A stretch of DNA of 64,000 nucleotides from Flavonifractor sp. An82 (GTDB lineage: Bacteria; Bacillota; Clostridia; Oscillospirales; Oscillospiraceae), in the NCBI RefSeq assembly GCF_002159265.1, contig NZ_NFHG01000015.1:1-64000 (forward strand). The letters run 5' to 3'. A program made the translations under genes and the position numbers. The notes beneath the pieces were generated by a model. It ran no database searches. It saw nothing but the letters and a program-made list of their open reading frames with translations, and had not been told where the DNA came from. Position 1 is the stretch's first letter, and every line of letters begins with the position of its first letter. Shown piece by piece: positions 51,571 to 59,677 of this stretch.

Positions 51571-52356
51571 TCAACCCAGGGCCACATCCAGGGCCATCAT
51601 AATGGTAAAGCCCAGGGAAAAGGTAAGGGTACCCACATTGGAGTGGCGGCCCACCGACATCTCGGGGATCAGCTCCTCCACCACCACATAGAGCATGGCT
51701 CCCGCCGCAAAGCTGAGCAGATAGGGAAGCACCGGCACCAGAAGTCCCGCCCCCAATACCGTCAGGGCCGCCGCGGCAGGCTCCACCACGCCGGAAATAA
51801 TCCCCCAGAGCAAGGCCTTGCGCCGGCTCACACCCTCCGCCCGCAGAGGCAGGGAGATGATGGCTCCCTCCGGAAAATTCTGAAGGGCAATGCCTGCCGC
51901 CAATACCAGGGCGCCGCTAATCGTGATTCCCGCGTCCCCGGCCAGATACCCGGCAAAGATTGCCCCCACCGCCATCCCCTCCGGGATATTGTGAATGGTC
52001 ACCGCCAAAACCAGTTTGGCGGTGCGGGAGAGACCGCTGCCCGGCCCCTCCGCCTCGTCGCTGCCCAGATGCAGATGGGGAACCGCATGGTCCAGCAGCA
52101 GCAGAAAGAAAACGCCGCCCCAAAAGCCCAGCACCGCCGGCAGGAAGGCCCACTTCCCCATATATGCCGCCTGATCCATGGCAGGCAGCAGCAGACTCCA
52201 GACCGAAGCCGCCACCATCACTCCGGCGGCAAAGCCCGTCAGCCCCCGCTGCACCTGGGGATTCAGGGTCCGTCGGGCGGGCAGAACACAGGCCGCCCCC
52301 AGCGAGGTACCCAGGAAGGGAATCAACAGTCCCAGCGCGGTCAGCCAAAGCTTCAT
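51571..52356 (-). CDS. ZIP family divalent metal transporter
   Basis: A 261-residue ZIP protein with eight predicted TM helices. The metal-binding helices read HNIPEGMAVGA and NFPEGAIISLPL, and a His loop VPHLHLGSD lies between. It imports zinc or similar divalent metal. ATG 52356 follows AAGGAGG. The promoter on the minus strand is TTGACA (52446-52441) and TAATAT (52423-52418), 17 bp apart. A TTAG-N6-CTAA dyad at 52379-52392 in the leader resembles DtxR/MntR sites. Confidence 0.88.
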   Translation of the reverse strand: MKLWLTALGLLIPFLGTSLGAACVLPARRTLNPQVQRGLTGFAAGVMVAASVWSLLLPAMDQAAYMGKWAFLPAVLGFWGGVFFLLLLDHAVPHLHLGSDEAEGPGSGLSRTAKLVLAVTIHNIPEGMAVGAIFAGYLAGDAGITISGALVLAAGIALQNFPEGAIISLPLRAEGVSRRKALLWGIISGVVEPAAAALTVLGAGLLVPVLPYLLSFAAGAMLYVVVEELIPEMSVGRHSNVGTLTFSLGFTIMMALDVALG

Positions 52357-52378
52357 AGAACCTGCCTCCTTATAGGAA

Positions 52379-52446
52379 TTAGTGTAAGCTAACTCTCGTC
52401 TAAACTTATATATTCCTATATTATCATAGGGGTATCGGTCTGTCAA
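52379..52446 (-). promoter_or_regulatory. Promoter and possible metal box of the ZIP gene
   Basis: Minus-strand TTGACA (52446-52441), 17-bp spacer, TAATAT (52423-52418). Downstream, TTAG (52379-52382) and CTAA (52389-52392) form a dyad like DtxR-family operators. Confidence 0.6.
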
Positions 52447-52475
52447 CAGCACCTTGCCATTCCGCCTTTGTCCCC

Positions 52476-52907
52476 TTATTGCAGGCCCTCCATGTCCGCC
52501 ATGGAGGCACAGATCTGGTACAGGCTGTCCAGCAGCATCGTCCGCTGCTCCTCACTCAGACCAGCCAGCACGGTCTCCGCCCGGCGCTCCAGCGTCTGGC
52601 GCACCTCCCGCTGCTTCTCCCAGCCCTGCTCCGTCAGATAGACATGGAGGGAGCGCCGGTTGCCCTGCTCCTTGCAGCGGCGGATCAGCCCCTTCTCTTC
52701 CATGCGGTTGAGCAGCCCGGTGAGGGTGGCAGGGTCAATCTGACAGCCGGCGGCAATGCTCTTCTGTACACTGCCATCGTGCAGGCCCAGATAGTCCAAT
52801 ACCTTGGGCTGGCCCGCCGTCAGACCAGACCCGTTCAGTTCCGCCATAACCCCCCGCTGAAACAGAGCCTGGGCCGCCATCAGCAGATAGTGGAAGCTGT
52901 AATCCAT
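52476..52907 (-). CDS. MarR family regulator
   Basis: A 143-residue winged-helix protein: GQPKVLDYLGLHDGSVQKSI, CQIDPATLTGLLNRMEEKGL, then the wing QGNRRSLHVYLTEQG. ATG 52907 is taken, with GGGGTG upstream; a longer frame runs through the operator and is unlikely to be translated. Its promoter has TTTGTATACAAA right after the -10, so it may autoregulate and also control the YczE-like gene at 21323, which has the same site. Confidence 0.85.
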   Translation of the reverse strand: MDYSFHYLLMAAQALFQRGVMAELNGSGLTAGQPKVLDYLGLHDGSVQKSIAAGCQIDPATLTGLLNRMEEKGLIRRCKEQGNRRSLHVYLTEQGWEKQREVRQTLERRAETVLAGLSEEQRTMLLDSLYQICASMADMEGLQ

Positions 52908-52943
52908 ACCAAACACCCCATACGTTAAAACAGATCCAAATAA

Positions 52944-52985
52944 TTTGTATACAAACAGTTTAACATCGGGGGTCTCCACTGTCAA
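52944..52985 (-). promoter_or_regulatory. Promoter and operator of the MarR gene
   Basis: Minus strand TTGACA (52985-52980), 17 bp, TAAACT (52962-52957), then TTTGTATACAAA (52955-52944) one base downstream. Geometry is identical to the YczE-like promoter at 22067-22109. Confidence 0.75.
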
Positions 52986-53072
52986 CGGCTCTTTGCATTC
53001 TTTTCCTTTGTCATCCAAATTCTTTCCTGCTCTAACGGCGGATTTTTGTGCGCTGTGCCTGCAAAAAATGCT

Positions 53073-53163
53073 TACGAGGGAGAAAAAATCCTGCTACAAT
53101 ACAGGTATGGATGGCAGTCGCAGTGAAAGAAAGTAGCGAGACGGACGTTTCGCTGCTTTCTTT
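53073..53163 (+). promoter_or_regulatory. Promoter and leader terminator before the DUF2798 gene
   Basis: TTACGA and TACAAT (ending near 53100) are 17 bp apart. Downstream, AAAGAAAGTAGCGA (53126-53139) pairs with TCGCTGCTTTCTTT (53150-53163) and is followed by further T, giving a strong terminator about 45 bases before the gene's ribosome site. Expression therefore seems to need readthrough. Confidence 0.65.
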
Positions 53164-53209
53164 TTTTGCTTTGCCCCTCATTTTGTGTTGGAAAGGAGTC
53201 CCCCTGCAT

Positions 53210-53674
53210 ATGCCCAAAACCAAGCTGCAAAACGTAATCTTTACCATTATTATGGCCATCATCATGGTCTATGGCATGATCGTGTACAACGTCGCCCTCA
53301 ACACCGGCGGCGTCTCCAACGCCACCTTCCTGCTGGCCCTCCACGAGCTGCCCATCATGGCTCCCATTGCCTTTCTCCTGGAGTTCTTCGTGGTGGAGCG
53401 GCTGGCCACCCGTCTGGCCTTTACCTTCATGCGCCCCACCGACCGCCCCCAGTTCATCACCTATGCCATCTCCACCATGATCGTGTGCATCATGTGCCCC
53501 ACCATGAGCCTCATCGCCACCCTGCTCTTCAAGGAGCCCAGCTTCGGCACCTGGGTCCGCACCTTCGGCTGCAACATGCCCATGGCGCTGATCTGGCAGC
53601 TGCTCTACTGCGGTCCTCTGGTGCGGCTTATCTTCCGCACCCTGTTCCGCCGTCAGCTGGCTGCCGCCAACTGA
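53210..53674 (+). CDS. DUF2798 family membrane protein
   Basis: A 154-residue protein with four TM segments (near 8-28, 42-62, 82-105, 115-140), beginning KLQNVIFTIIMAIIMVYGMI as in DUF2798. ATG 53210 follows AAAGGAG. Function unknown. It is a distant relative of the gene at 17587 in the flavonoid operon. A terminator in its leader suggests conditional expression. Confidence 0.75.
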   Translation: MPKTKLQNVIFTIIMAIIMVYGMIVYNVALNTGGVSNATFLLALHELPIMAPIAFLLEFFVVERLATRLAFTFMRPTDRPQFITYAISTMIVCIMCPTMSLIATLLFKEPSFGTWVRTFGCNMPMALIWQLLYCGPLVRLIFRTLFRRQLAAAN

Positions 53675-53683
53675 TATAGTCCG

Positions 53684-53720
53684 AAAAAGGGGCGCACTGC
53701 ACCGCAGTACGCCCCTTTTT
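53684..53720. terminator. Bidirectional terminator
   Basis: AAAAAGGGGCGCACTGC and GCAGTACGCCCCTTTTT with loop ACC (one mismatch), between convergent genes. Confidence 0.85.
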
Positions 53721-53722
53721 CT

Positions 53723-54115
53723 TTATTTATACTGTGAAAAATCATAGGCCTCTTTGATCCAGGTAAGCAGCTGCTCATCCAGCTCCTCAATGGAGGATAT
53801 CACCACATGGTGGGTCCACCGGTTGGGATAGGGCTCCACCGCCACGGCGATTCGCTCGTGCTCCACCCGCTGGGCCAGCCCGAAGGTGACCAGCAGGCAG
53901 TGCTTGGGCCAGTCCTTCTTCCGCCGGACCGGCAGGGAGGCGGCCGCAAACAGGTGGCGGCCATAGAAGCTGATCTGGCTCTTCTGAACCTTGACCGACG
54001 CCTCAGGCACCACCGCCGACAGCCGTGCAAACAGGGCCTCATAGAGCGTCAGTTCCTCCGGATGGCCCTCAAAATAGCGGAGCAGATCCGACTCATAATA
54101 TTCCGGTACGTTCAT
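53723..54115 (-). CDS. DUF5655 domain protein
   Basis: A 130-residue protein from MNVPEYYESDLLRYFEGHPE with VKVQKSQISFYGRHLFAAA, VEPYPNRWTHHVVI and a C-terminal WIKEAYDFS. This pattern matches DUF5655, small proteins of unknown function. ATG 54115 follows GAGGG; upstream in-frame sequence lacks a ribosome site. Confidence 0.8.
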   Translation of the reverse strand: MNVPEYYESDLLRYFEGHPEELTLYEALFARLSAVVPEASVKVQKSQISFYGRHLFAAASLPVRRKKDWPKHCLLVTFGLAQRVEHERIAVAVEPYPNRWTHHVVISSIEELDEQLLTWIKEAYDFSQYK

Positions 54116-54290
54116 AGGTTCCCTCTTCTCTGCCGCCAGCGGCATTTCTGCTACTGTCAGCATACACGCAAATCTGTCCTCTGTAAAGCGGCGATTGCGC
54201 AAGCCGCACCCCTCGTATATAATATAGGCAGCTGACCGCATTCTTTTGTTCCCGGGTGAGAGACCTCAGCCCGGGCAAGGAGGAACCTGT

Positions 54291-57200
54291 ATGGAGCTAC
54301 TGGAGCAGTGCCAGCTTTGGCATCAGAATAACGAGTACCAGCGGATCATTGACGCTCTGGAGGCCATCCCCGCTGAAACCCGCACCCCTGAGATGGACAG
54401 CGAGCTGGCCCGGGCCTACAACAATATCGCTGGGCTGGAGGACAAGGCCCTCTTCCAAAAGGCCCTTGACCTGCTGAAACCCCACGAGGACTACTTTCAG
54501 GGGGACCACTTCTGGAATTTCCGCATAGCCTACGCCTACTATTATCTGGACCAGGAGGGCCTTGCCCTCCGCTACTTCCAGCGCGCTCTGGAGGCCCGCC
54601 CCGGCGACGGAGACACTATGGAGCTCATAGAAAGCTGCCGCAAGTGCCTTACCCTGCCCCGGTTCGAGGCCAGCTTCCGGGAGCGGACCCGGCAGGCCTG
54701 GCAGGCCTTCGAGGCTGGAGAGAGGGAGCTGCGCCGTATCATGGATGAGGATGTGGGGCACCAACGGGGCCAGGAGGTAATCGCCCGGTGTGAGGAAATT
54801 CTTCACCTGGCGCTGGCGGACGTCTCCTTTGAGCTTGGCTTCAACGGCACCAAGTATGAGCTGATCCTGTCGCCGGAGGGGGACCGGCTCAAACTGTTTG
54901 AACTGGTCTATTTCCAGCACCGCGCTCCCACCGGCGTGCTGGAGCACTGGGATATCATGGTGGGCCGCCAGCCCACCCCCGGCTGCAGTCTGCACACCGG
55001 CGGCTGGGAGGTCTCCGGCGACGACGTTCAGGTGTGGCCGGAACGGCTGGAGGGCGACCGGGTAGGGCTGACCCTCTACTGTGAAAAGCTCCTTCCCCTG
55101 CTCCGGGATGAGGAGGACCGGGCCTGGTGGATGCTGTTCACCCTGACGGACCAGGCGCTGGGCGAGATCCCCCACATGCGCTATGTGGAGCGTTTCCAGG
55201 TGACCGACACCCCGCCGGAGGGCTCCTCCATCCCCCTCTCCAGGCTGTCCGATGCACTGGAGGATATGGGCCTCTGTCTGTCCACAGACGCCCTGGGCTA
55301 TCTGGAGAGCTATACCACCTATCAGATGGAACCCGAACAGGACCGGGACGCCGACTGGCGGCTGGACATCTGCGTGGGCTCCACCTGCTGCACCCCTCTC
55401 ATCAACGACTACCTCAGCGGCGAGAGCGACGGCATGGACGAGCTGCACCAGAACGGTGCGGTAGCCGGCTTCTTCTGCTATCCCCTGGAAGGCTTCACCG
55501 GCGAGGATCGCAGCCAGCAGCTCTTCGCCTTCCGGGACGCGCTGGAGGAGGCCCTGACCACCCAGGCCGGCGAGGATGCCCTGACCCTCACCGGCGGCGC
55601 CACTGGTCTCTACTGCGGCTATGTGGACTTCATCGCCTGGGACCTGGACGCCGTGCTCAGCGCCGCCGCCGATTTCTTCCAGAGCACTTCCCTGCCCTGG
55701 GCCAGCTTCCACACCTTCCGCCGGGACGTGGGCACCGTCCGGCTGGTGAGCCGGGATGTCGATCCTGATCAGGTTCATCCGGAGACCGGATCCCTGCTGT
55801 CCCCGGAGGACATCGCCGCCCTGGAGTCCTTCTCCGGGGACTCCAGAGGTTACTTTGGCCGAATGCTGGATTTTCTCCAGAACTTCATGGACGCTGGCGT
55901 GGAGGAGGGCCGCTTCACCAGGGGGCAGGCCCGACGGGACCTGCAGATCGCCCTGTGGTACGCCTACGCCTGCAACAACATGGACGAGTACCGCTTCTAC
56001 TACCAGGCCGCCCAGTGGATGCCCGATTCCGAGGAGAACGCCAAGGGCTGCGGCACCTGGTACTACCGCTACTCCGCGGCGTTGATGTACTGCGGCAGGC
56101 TGGAGGAGGCCCAAAAGTACGCCGAGCTGGGCGCCCAGGAGGAGCCGGACTACCCCTGGATCTGGCTCCAGGTGGCCAAGCTGCGCAGCCACTTTGGAGA
56201 CCAGGAGGGGGCCCTGGACGCCGTACAGCAGGGTCTGGCTCTGGAGCCCGGGGACTATGAGTTCCTGACCCTGCGGGGGGAGATCCTGGCCGGTGCCTCT
56301 CTGGAACAGATGGAATACCACTGGATCAACCCCGATCTGGACCGGGCCCTCCAGGACGGAGCGGACGAAGGCGCCGCCGAAAAGCTGTGCTCCATCGCCT
56401 GCATCACCACCGACCCCAATGGGCTTGCATCCTTCCACCAGATCTTCTCCCCCGATCCGGAGGATTTTGAGACAGACGCCCCCTACTGCGCCTTCCACTA
56501 CCCCTTGCAGGGCCATCAGCTGGAGGTGGTCTTCCGCATGAATCAGGCGGGACTGTCCAAGCGGAAGCCCCAATGGCTGGCCACCCAGAAGGCCCGGATG
56601 GACAGCGGAAGCTGGCTGACCTGGACTACCCCCCAGGGAGAACACTGCACCCTGGAGACGGTGCTCTTCGATCTGGACGATCAGGTCACCCTGCTCTACA
56701 CCCACACCGCCGGGAAGCGGAAGCGCTACTTCTATGTCCGGCTGGAGAAGGACGGCACCCCCGGCGACTGGGAGGAGGTCGACACCAGCACCACCTCCGC
56801 CGGGAAGCATTACAGCGAGGCGGAGATGGAGGCGGTAGAGAACCACATCCAGCGCTATTTCGGTCCCTTTGAAAATGTGTGGCACGAGCTGGAGTCCCCC
56901 GACATTCACGTGGATATCTGCCTGATTCCACCGGGAGAGGACCGGGATTACTACACCCTTGTGACCATGGGCATGGGTGCCCACCGCATGAATGTGCCCC
57001 AGGAGCTGGCCGAGCACAGGCTGGAGCGGGCGGAGCTGGCCATCGCACTGCCCCCGGACTGGAAACTGGAGCAGGAAGCTCTGTCCGACGAGAACTGGTA
57101 TTGGCCCGTTCGCCTGTTGAAAATCCTGGCCCGGCTGCCCATCAGCACAGACAGCTGGCTGGCCTGGGGCCATACCGTGGACAATCAGGAGCCCTTTGCC

Positions 57201-57920
57201 GACGGCACGCAGCTGAGCGCCTCCATCCTGATCTCCCCCCAGCGGGTGGAGGAGGAGGGCTTTGTCTGTACCCTGCCGGGCGGCGAGGAGGTCAACTTCT
57301 ACCAGGTGATTCCCCTCTACGACGATGAACTGCAATATAAGCTGTCCCACGATGCCGACGAGCTGCTGGAGCGCATGGAGGGGCTCAGCTTTGTGGTCAG
57401 CCCGGACCGTCCCCATGCCACGGACGCCACGGCCCGGCCGGATGACGACGGGCTGCTGGACGACGGAGCCTGGCACCTGCAATCCATTCGGGACAAGCAT
57501 CTGCCGGTGGATGAGCTCGCCGCCTACCGCCACATGGCCGTTTACCTGCGGTGGTGTATGGAGCACGACCTCATGAGCCTGGCCTTTCTGGAGCAATACG
57601 GCAGCCTGGTCCAGCGCTTCCAGTCCGACTTCTCCCACCTGGATCTCAGCGTCCTGATCCGGGACGAGCTGGACGGCACGCTGCCCCTGTCCCTCTTCGA
57701 CCAGGAGGGGCAGGCCTTCGCCCGCTTCTACTACGGCGGAGAGGGGGACTGCTCCTACCCCGACGACGTGGACGCCTATGCCCTGCGCTATTTCGGTCCG
57801 GAGCGCTGTTCCGGAGAATTTCAGGATGAGGCCTACCTCTTCCTCCCCGCCGACGAGGCCTGCTATCAGGCCCTGGCCGCTATCATTCAGCAGCGGTGGG
57901 ACCGCTGGAATGAGGCATAA
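54291..57920 (+). CDS. Giant TPR and SUFU-domain protein
   Basis: A 1209-residue cytosolic protein (no signal peptide). TPR-like helices occur at about residues 8-115 and again at 545-670 (YSAALMYCGRLEEAQKYAEL, QVAKLRSHFGDQEGALDAVQ). Residues about 845-1035 match the suppressor-of-fused fold (HVDICLIPPGEDRDYYTLVT, ENWYWPVRLLKILARLPIS, SWLAWGHT). In bacteria SUFU domains are common as immunity-type proteins of contact-dependent toxins. Other acidic, Trp/Tyr-rich segments look like repeated regulatory or binding modules. ATG 54291 follows AAGGAGG. It may be a chained immunity protein or a scaffold; no toxin gene is next to it. Confidence 0.7.
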   Translation: MELLEQCQLWHQNNEYQRIIDALEAIPAETRTPEMDSELARAYNNIAGLEDKALFQKALDLLKPHEDYFQGDHFWNFRIAYAYYYLDQEGLALRYFQRALEARPGDGDTMELIESCRKCLTLPRFEASFRERTRQAWQAFEAGERELRRIMDEDVGHQRGQEVIARCEEILHLALADVSFELGFNGTKYELILSPEGDRLKLFELVYFQHRAPTGVLEHWDIMVGRQPTPGCSLHTGGWEVSGDDVQVWPERLEGDRVGLTLYCEKLLPLLRDEEDRAWWMLFTLTDQALGEIPHMRYVERFQVTDTPPEGSSIPLSRLSDALEDMGLCLSTDALGYLESYTTYQMEPEQDRDADWRLDICVGSTCCTPLINDYLSGESDGMDELHQNGAVAGFFCYPLEGFTGEDRSQQLFAFRDALEEALTTQAGEDALTLTGGATGLYCGYVDFIAWDLDAVLSAAADFFQSTSLPWASFHTFRRDVGTVRLVSRDVDPDQVHPETGSLLSPEDIAALESFSGDSRGYFGRMLDFLQNFMDAGVEEGRFTRGQARRDLQIALWYAYACNNMDEYRFYYQAAQWMPDSEENAKGCGTWYYRYSAALMYCGRLEEAQKYAELGAQEEPDYPWIWLQVAKLRSHFGDQEGALDAVQQGLALEPGDYEFLTLRGEILAGASLEQMEYHWINPDLDRALQDGADEGAAEKLCSIACITTDPNGLASFHQIFSPDPEDFETDAPYCAFHYPLQGHQLEVVFRMNQAGLSKRKPQWLATQKARMDSGSWLTWTTPQGEHCTLETVLFDLDDQVTLLYTHTAGKRKRYFYVRLEKDGTPGDWEEVDTSTTSAGKHYSEAEMEAVENHIQRYFGPFENVWHELESPDIHVDICLIPPGEDRDYYTLVTMGMGAHRMNVPQELAEHRLERAELAIALPPDWKLEQEALSDENWYWPVRLLKILARLPISTDSWLAWGHTVDNQEPFADGTQLSASILISPQRVEEEGFVCTLPGGEEVNFYQVIPLYDDELQYKLSHDADELLERMEGLSFVVSPDRPHATDATARPDDDGLLDDGAWHLQSIRDKHLPVDELAAYRHMAVYLRWCMEHDLMSLAFLEQYGSLVQRFQSDFSHLDLSVLIRDELDGTLPLSLFDQEGQAFARFYYGGEGDCSYPDDVDAYALRYFGPERCSGEFQDEAYLFLPADEACYQALAAIIQQRWDRWNEA

Positions 57921-57926
57921 AGCTGC

Positions 57927-57970
57927 AAAAAACCGCTGTCCCGGCCCAAGGGCCGGGACAGCGGTTTTTT
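57927..57970. terminator. Bidirectional terminator
   Basis: AAAAAACCGCTGTCCCGGCC pairs with GGCCGGGACAGCGGTTTTTT, serving the TPR/SUFU gene and the convergent fucO gene. Confidence 0.9.
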
Positions 57971-57977
57971 CTGTCTG

Positions 57978-59126
57978 TTACATCAGGCCTCTGTAGAGGG
58001 TCTTGATCTCCTCCACGCTGGTATCTCTGGGGTTGCCGGGGCAGCAGGCGTCGGCGAAGGCGGACTCGGACAGGAAGTCCACATCCTCCTCCTTCAGGAT
58101 GCCCTTCAGGTCGGCGGGGATACCCACGTCGGCGGAGAGCTGCTTGACGGCGGCAATGGTGGCCTCCACGGCCTCAGTCTCGCTCATGCCATCGATCCCC
58201 TCGACGCCCATGGCCCGGCCGATGGCGCGATAACGGTGACCGGCCACCTCCTTGTTGTACTCCAGTCCGGTGGGCAGGATGATGGCGCAGGCCACGCCGT
58301 GGGGGGTATCATACAGGGCGGACAGGCCGTGGGCCATGGAGTGGACGATGCCCAGGCCCACATTGGAGAAGCCCATACCGGCAATGTACTGGCCCAGGGC
58401 CATGCCCTCCCGGCCCTCAGGGGTGTTGTCCACGGCGCCGCGGAGGCTCTGGGAAATCAGGCGGATGGCCTCCAGATGGAACATATCGGAGATGGCGCAG
58501 GCGCCCTTAGTGATATAGCCCTCGATGGCGTGGGTCAGGGCGTCCATGCCGGTGGCGGCGGTCAGACCCTTGGGCATGGAGGACATCATGTCGGGATCCA
58601 CCACGGCCACCTCGGGGATGTCGTTGGCGTCCACGCACACAAATTTACGCTTCTTCTCCACGTCGGTGATGACGTAGTTGATGGTCACCTCAGCGGCGGT
58701 GCCGGCAGTGGTGGGGACGGCAATGGTGAACACCGCGTGCTTCTTGGTGGGAGCCACGCCCTCCAGGGAGCGCACGTCGGCAAACTCCGGGTTGTTGGCG
58801 ATGATGCCCACCGCTTTGGCGGTGTCCATGGCGGAGCCGCCGCCGATGGCCACGATGCAGTCGGCGCCGGAGGCCTGGAAGGCGGCCACGCCGCTCTGTA
58901 CATTCTCAATGGTGGGGTTGGCCTTGATATCGGTATATACCTCATAGGCAAAGGCGGCCTTGTCCAGCAGGTCGGTCACCTTGGCCACCACGCCAAAGCG
59001 GACCAGATCCGGGTCGGTGCACACCAGCGCCTTCTGATAGCCACGGGAAGTGAGCTCGGGCACAATGTTTTCGATTGCACCCTTTCCATGATAAGAGATG
59101 GTATTCAGGACAATACGGGTCGCCAT
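57978..59126 (-). CDS. fucO: Lactaldehyde reductase (1,2-propanediol oxidoreductase), FucO-like iron alcohol dehydrogenase
   Basis: A 382-residue group III alcohol dehydrogenase closely following FucO: GRGYQKAL-type start, GGGSAMDTAKAVGII, NNPEFADVRSLEG, IPTTAGTAAEVTINYVITD, KFVCVDANDIPEVA, and metal ligands in DALTHAIEGY, HSMAHGLSALYDTPHG. It reduces lactaldehyde to 1,2-propanediol with NADH, needing Fe2+ or Zn2+. ATG 59126 is used; an in-frame GTG at 59144 is also possible. It stands alone; a fucose or rhamnose pathway is not in the window. Confidence 0.88.
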   Translation of the reverse strand: MATRIVLNTISYHGKGAIENIVPELTSRGYQKALVCTDPDLVRFGVVAKVTDLLDKAAFAYEVYTDIKANPTIENVQSGVAAFQASGADCIVAIGGGSAMDTAKAVGIIANNPEFADVRSLEGVAPTKKHAVFTIAVPTTAGTAAEVTINYVITDVEKKRKFVCVDANDIPEVAVVDPDMMSSMPKGLTAATGMDALTHAIEGYITKGACAISDMFHLEAIRLISQSLRGAVDNTPEGREGMALGQYIAGMGFSNVGLGIVHSMAHGLSALYDTPHGVACAIILPTGLEYNKEVAGHRYRAIGRAMGVEGIDGMSETEAVEATIAAVKQLSADVGIPADLKGILKEEDVDFLSESAFADACCPGNPRDTSVEEIKTLYRGLM

Positions 59127-59267
59127 AACATGATCCCCTTTCACAAATTATGGGTTTGCTGAAATCCAGCTATAACCTATCACAACTTGTCCTCCAAAAC
59201 AAGGTCATGGCAATAAAAGGCACCATAAGAGCAAAATATGGAATCCGGACTTTATTCTCTTTTCTGC

Positions 59268-59320
59268 TTGACATATATAGATGGTCTATATATAATCCAA
59301 TATATAGACAGTCTATATAG
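59268..59320 (+). promoter_or_regulatory. Promoter with two PadR operators
   Basis: TTGACA (59268-59273) and TATAAT (59291-59296) are 17 bp apart. Two inverted repeats with half-site ATATAGA/TCTATAT lie at about 59273-59293 and 59300-59320, one over the spacer/-10 and one over the start. Confidence 0.85.
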
Positions 59321-59329
59321 GAGGTGCCT

Positions 59330-59677
59330 ATGGAACTGGAAAAAAGTCTGGTCAGCGGCAGCATGGCCCTGCTTGTCATGAAGCTGCTGGAGGAGCGCGA
59401 CATGTACGGTTATCAGATGATCGAGGAGCTGAAAAAAAGATCGGACAACACCTTTCACCTGAAGGCCGGCTCTCTATATCCCCTGCTCCACGGTCTGGAG
59501 GAAAAGGATTATGTCTCCGCCTATGAGCAGGAGGCCGCCGCCGGCAAACCCAGGCGCTACTATCATCTGACCGGTCTGGGGCACAAGATTCTGCAGGAAA
59601 AAGAGGAATCGTGGAATCTGTATGCCCGTGCGGTCAGGCAGGTGCTGGGGGGAGGTGCCTGTTATGCAGGAGCATAA
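59330..59677 (+). CDS. PadR family regulator
   Basis: A 115-residue PadR-type winged helix (LVSGSMALLVMKLLEERDMY, YQMIEELKKRS, HLKAGSLYPLLHGLEEKDYV, GKPRRYYHLTGLG). ATG 59330 follows GGAGGTGCC. It controls itself and the coupled gene downstream; the two operators in its promoter support autorepression. Its end overlaps the next gene. Confidence 0.9.
   Translation: MELEKSLVSGSMALLVMKLLEERDMYGYQMIEELKKRSDNTFHLKAGSLYPLLHGLEEKDYVSAYEQEAAAGKPRRYYHLTGLGHKILQEKEESWNLYARAVRQVLGGGACYAGA

Noticed and set aside
54297-57638. An 1113-codon antisense frame over the TPR/SUFU gene
   Set aside because: Long only because of codon bias of the plus-strand gene; no recognisable domain or start signal.
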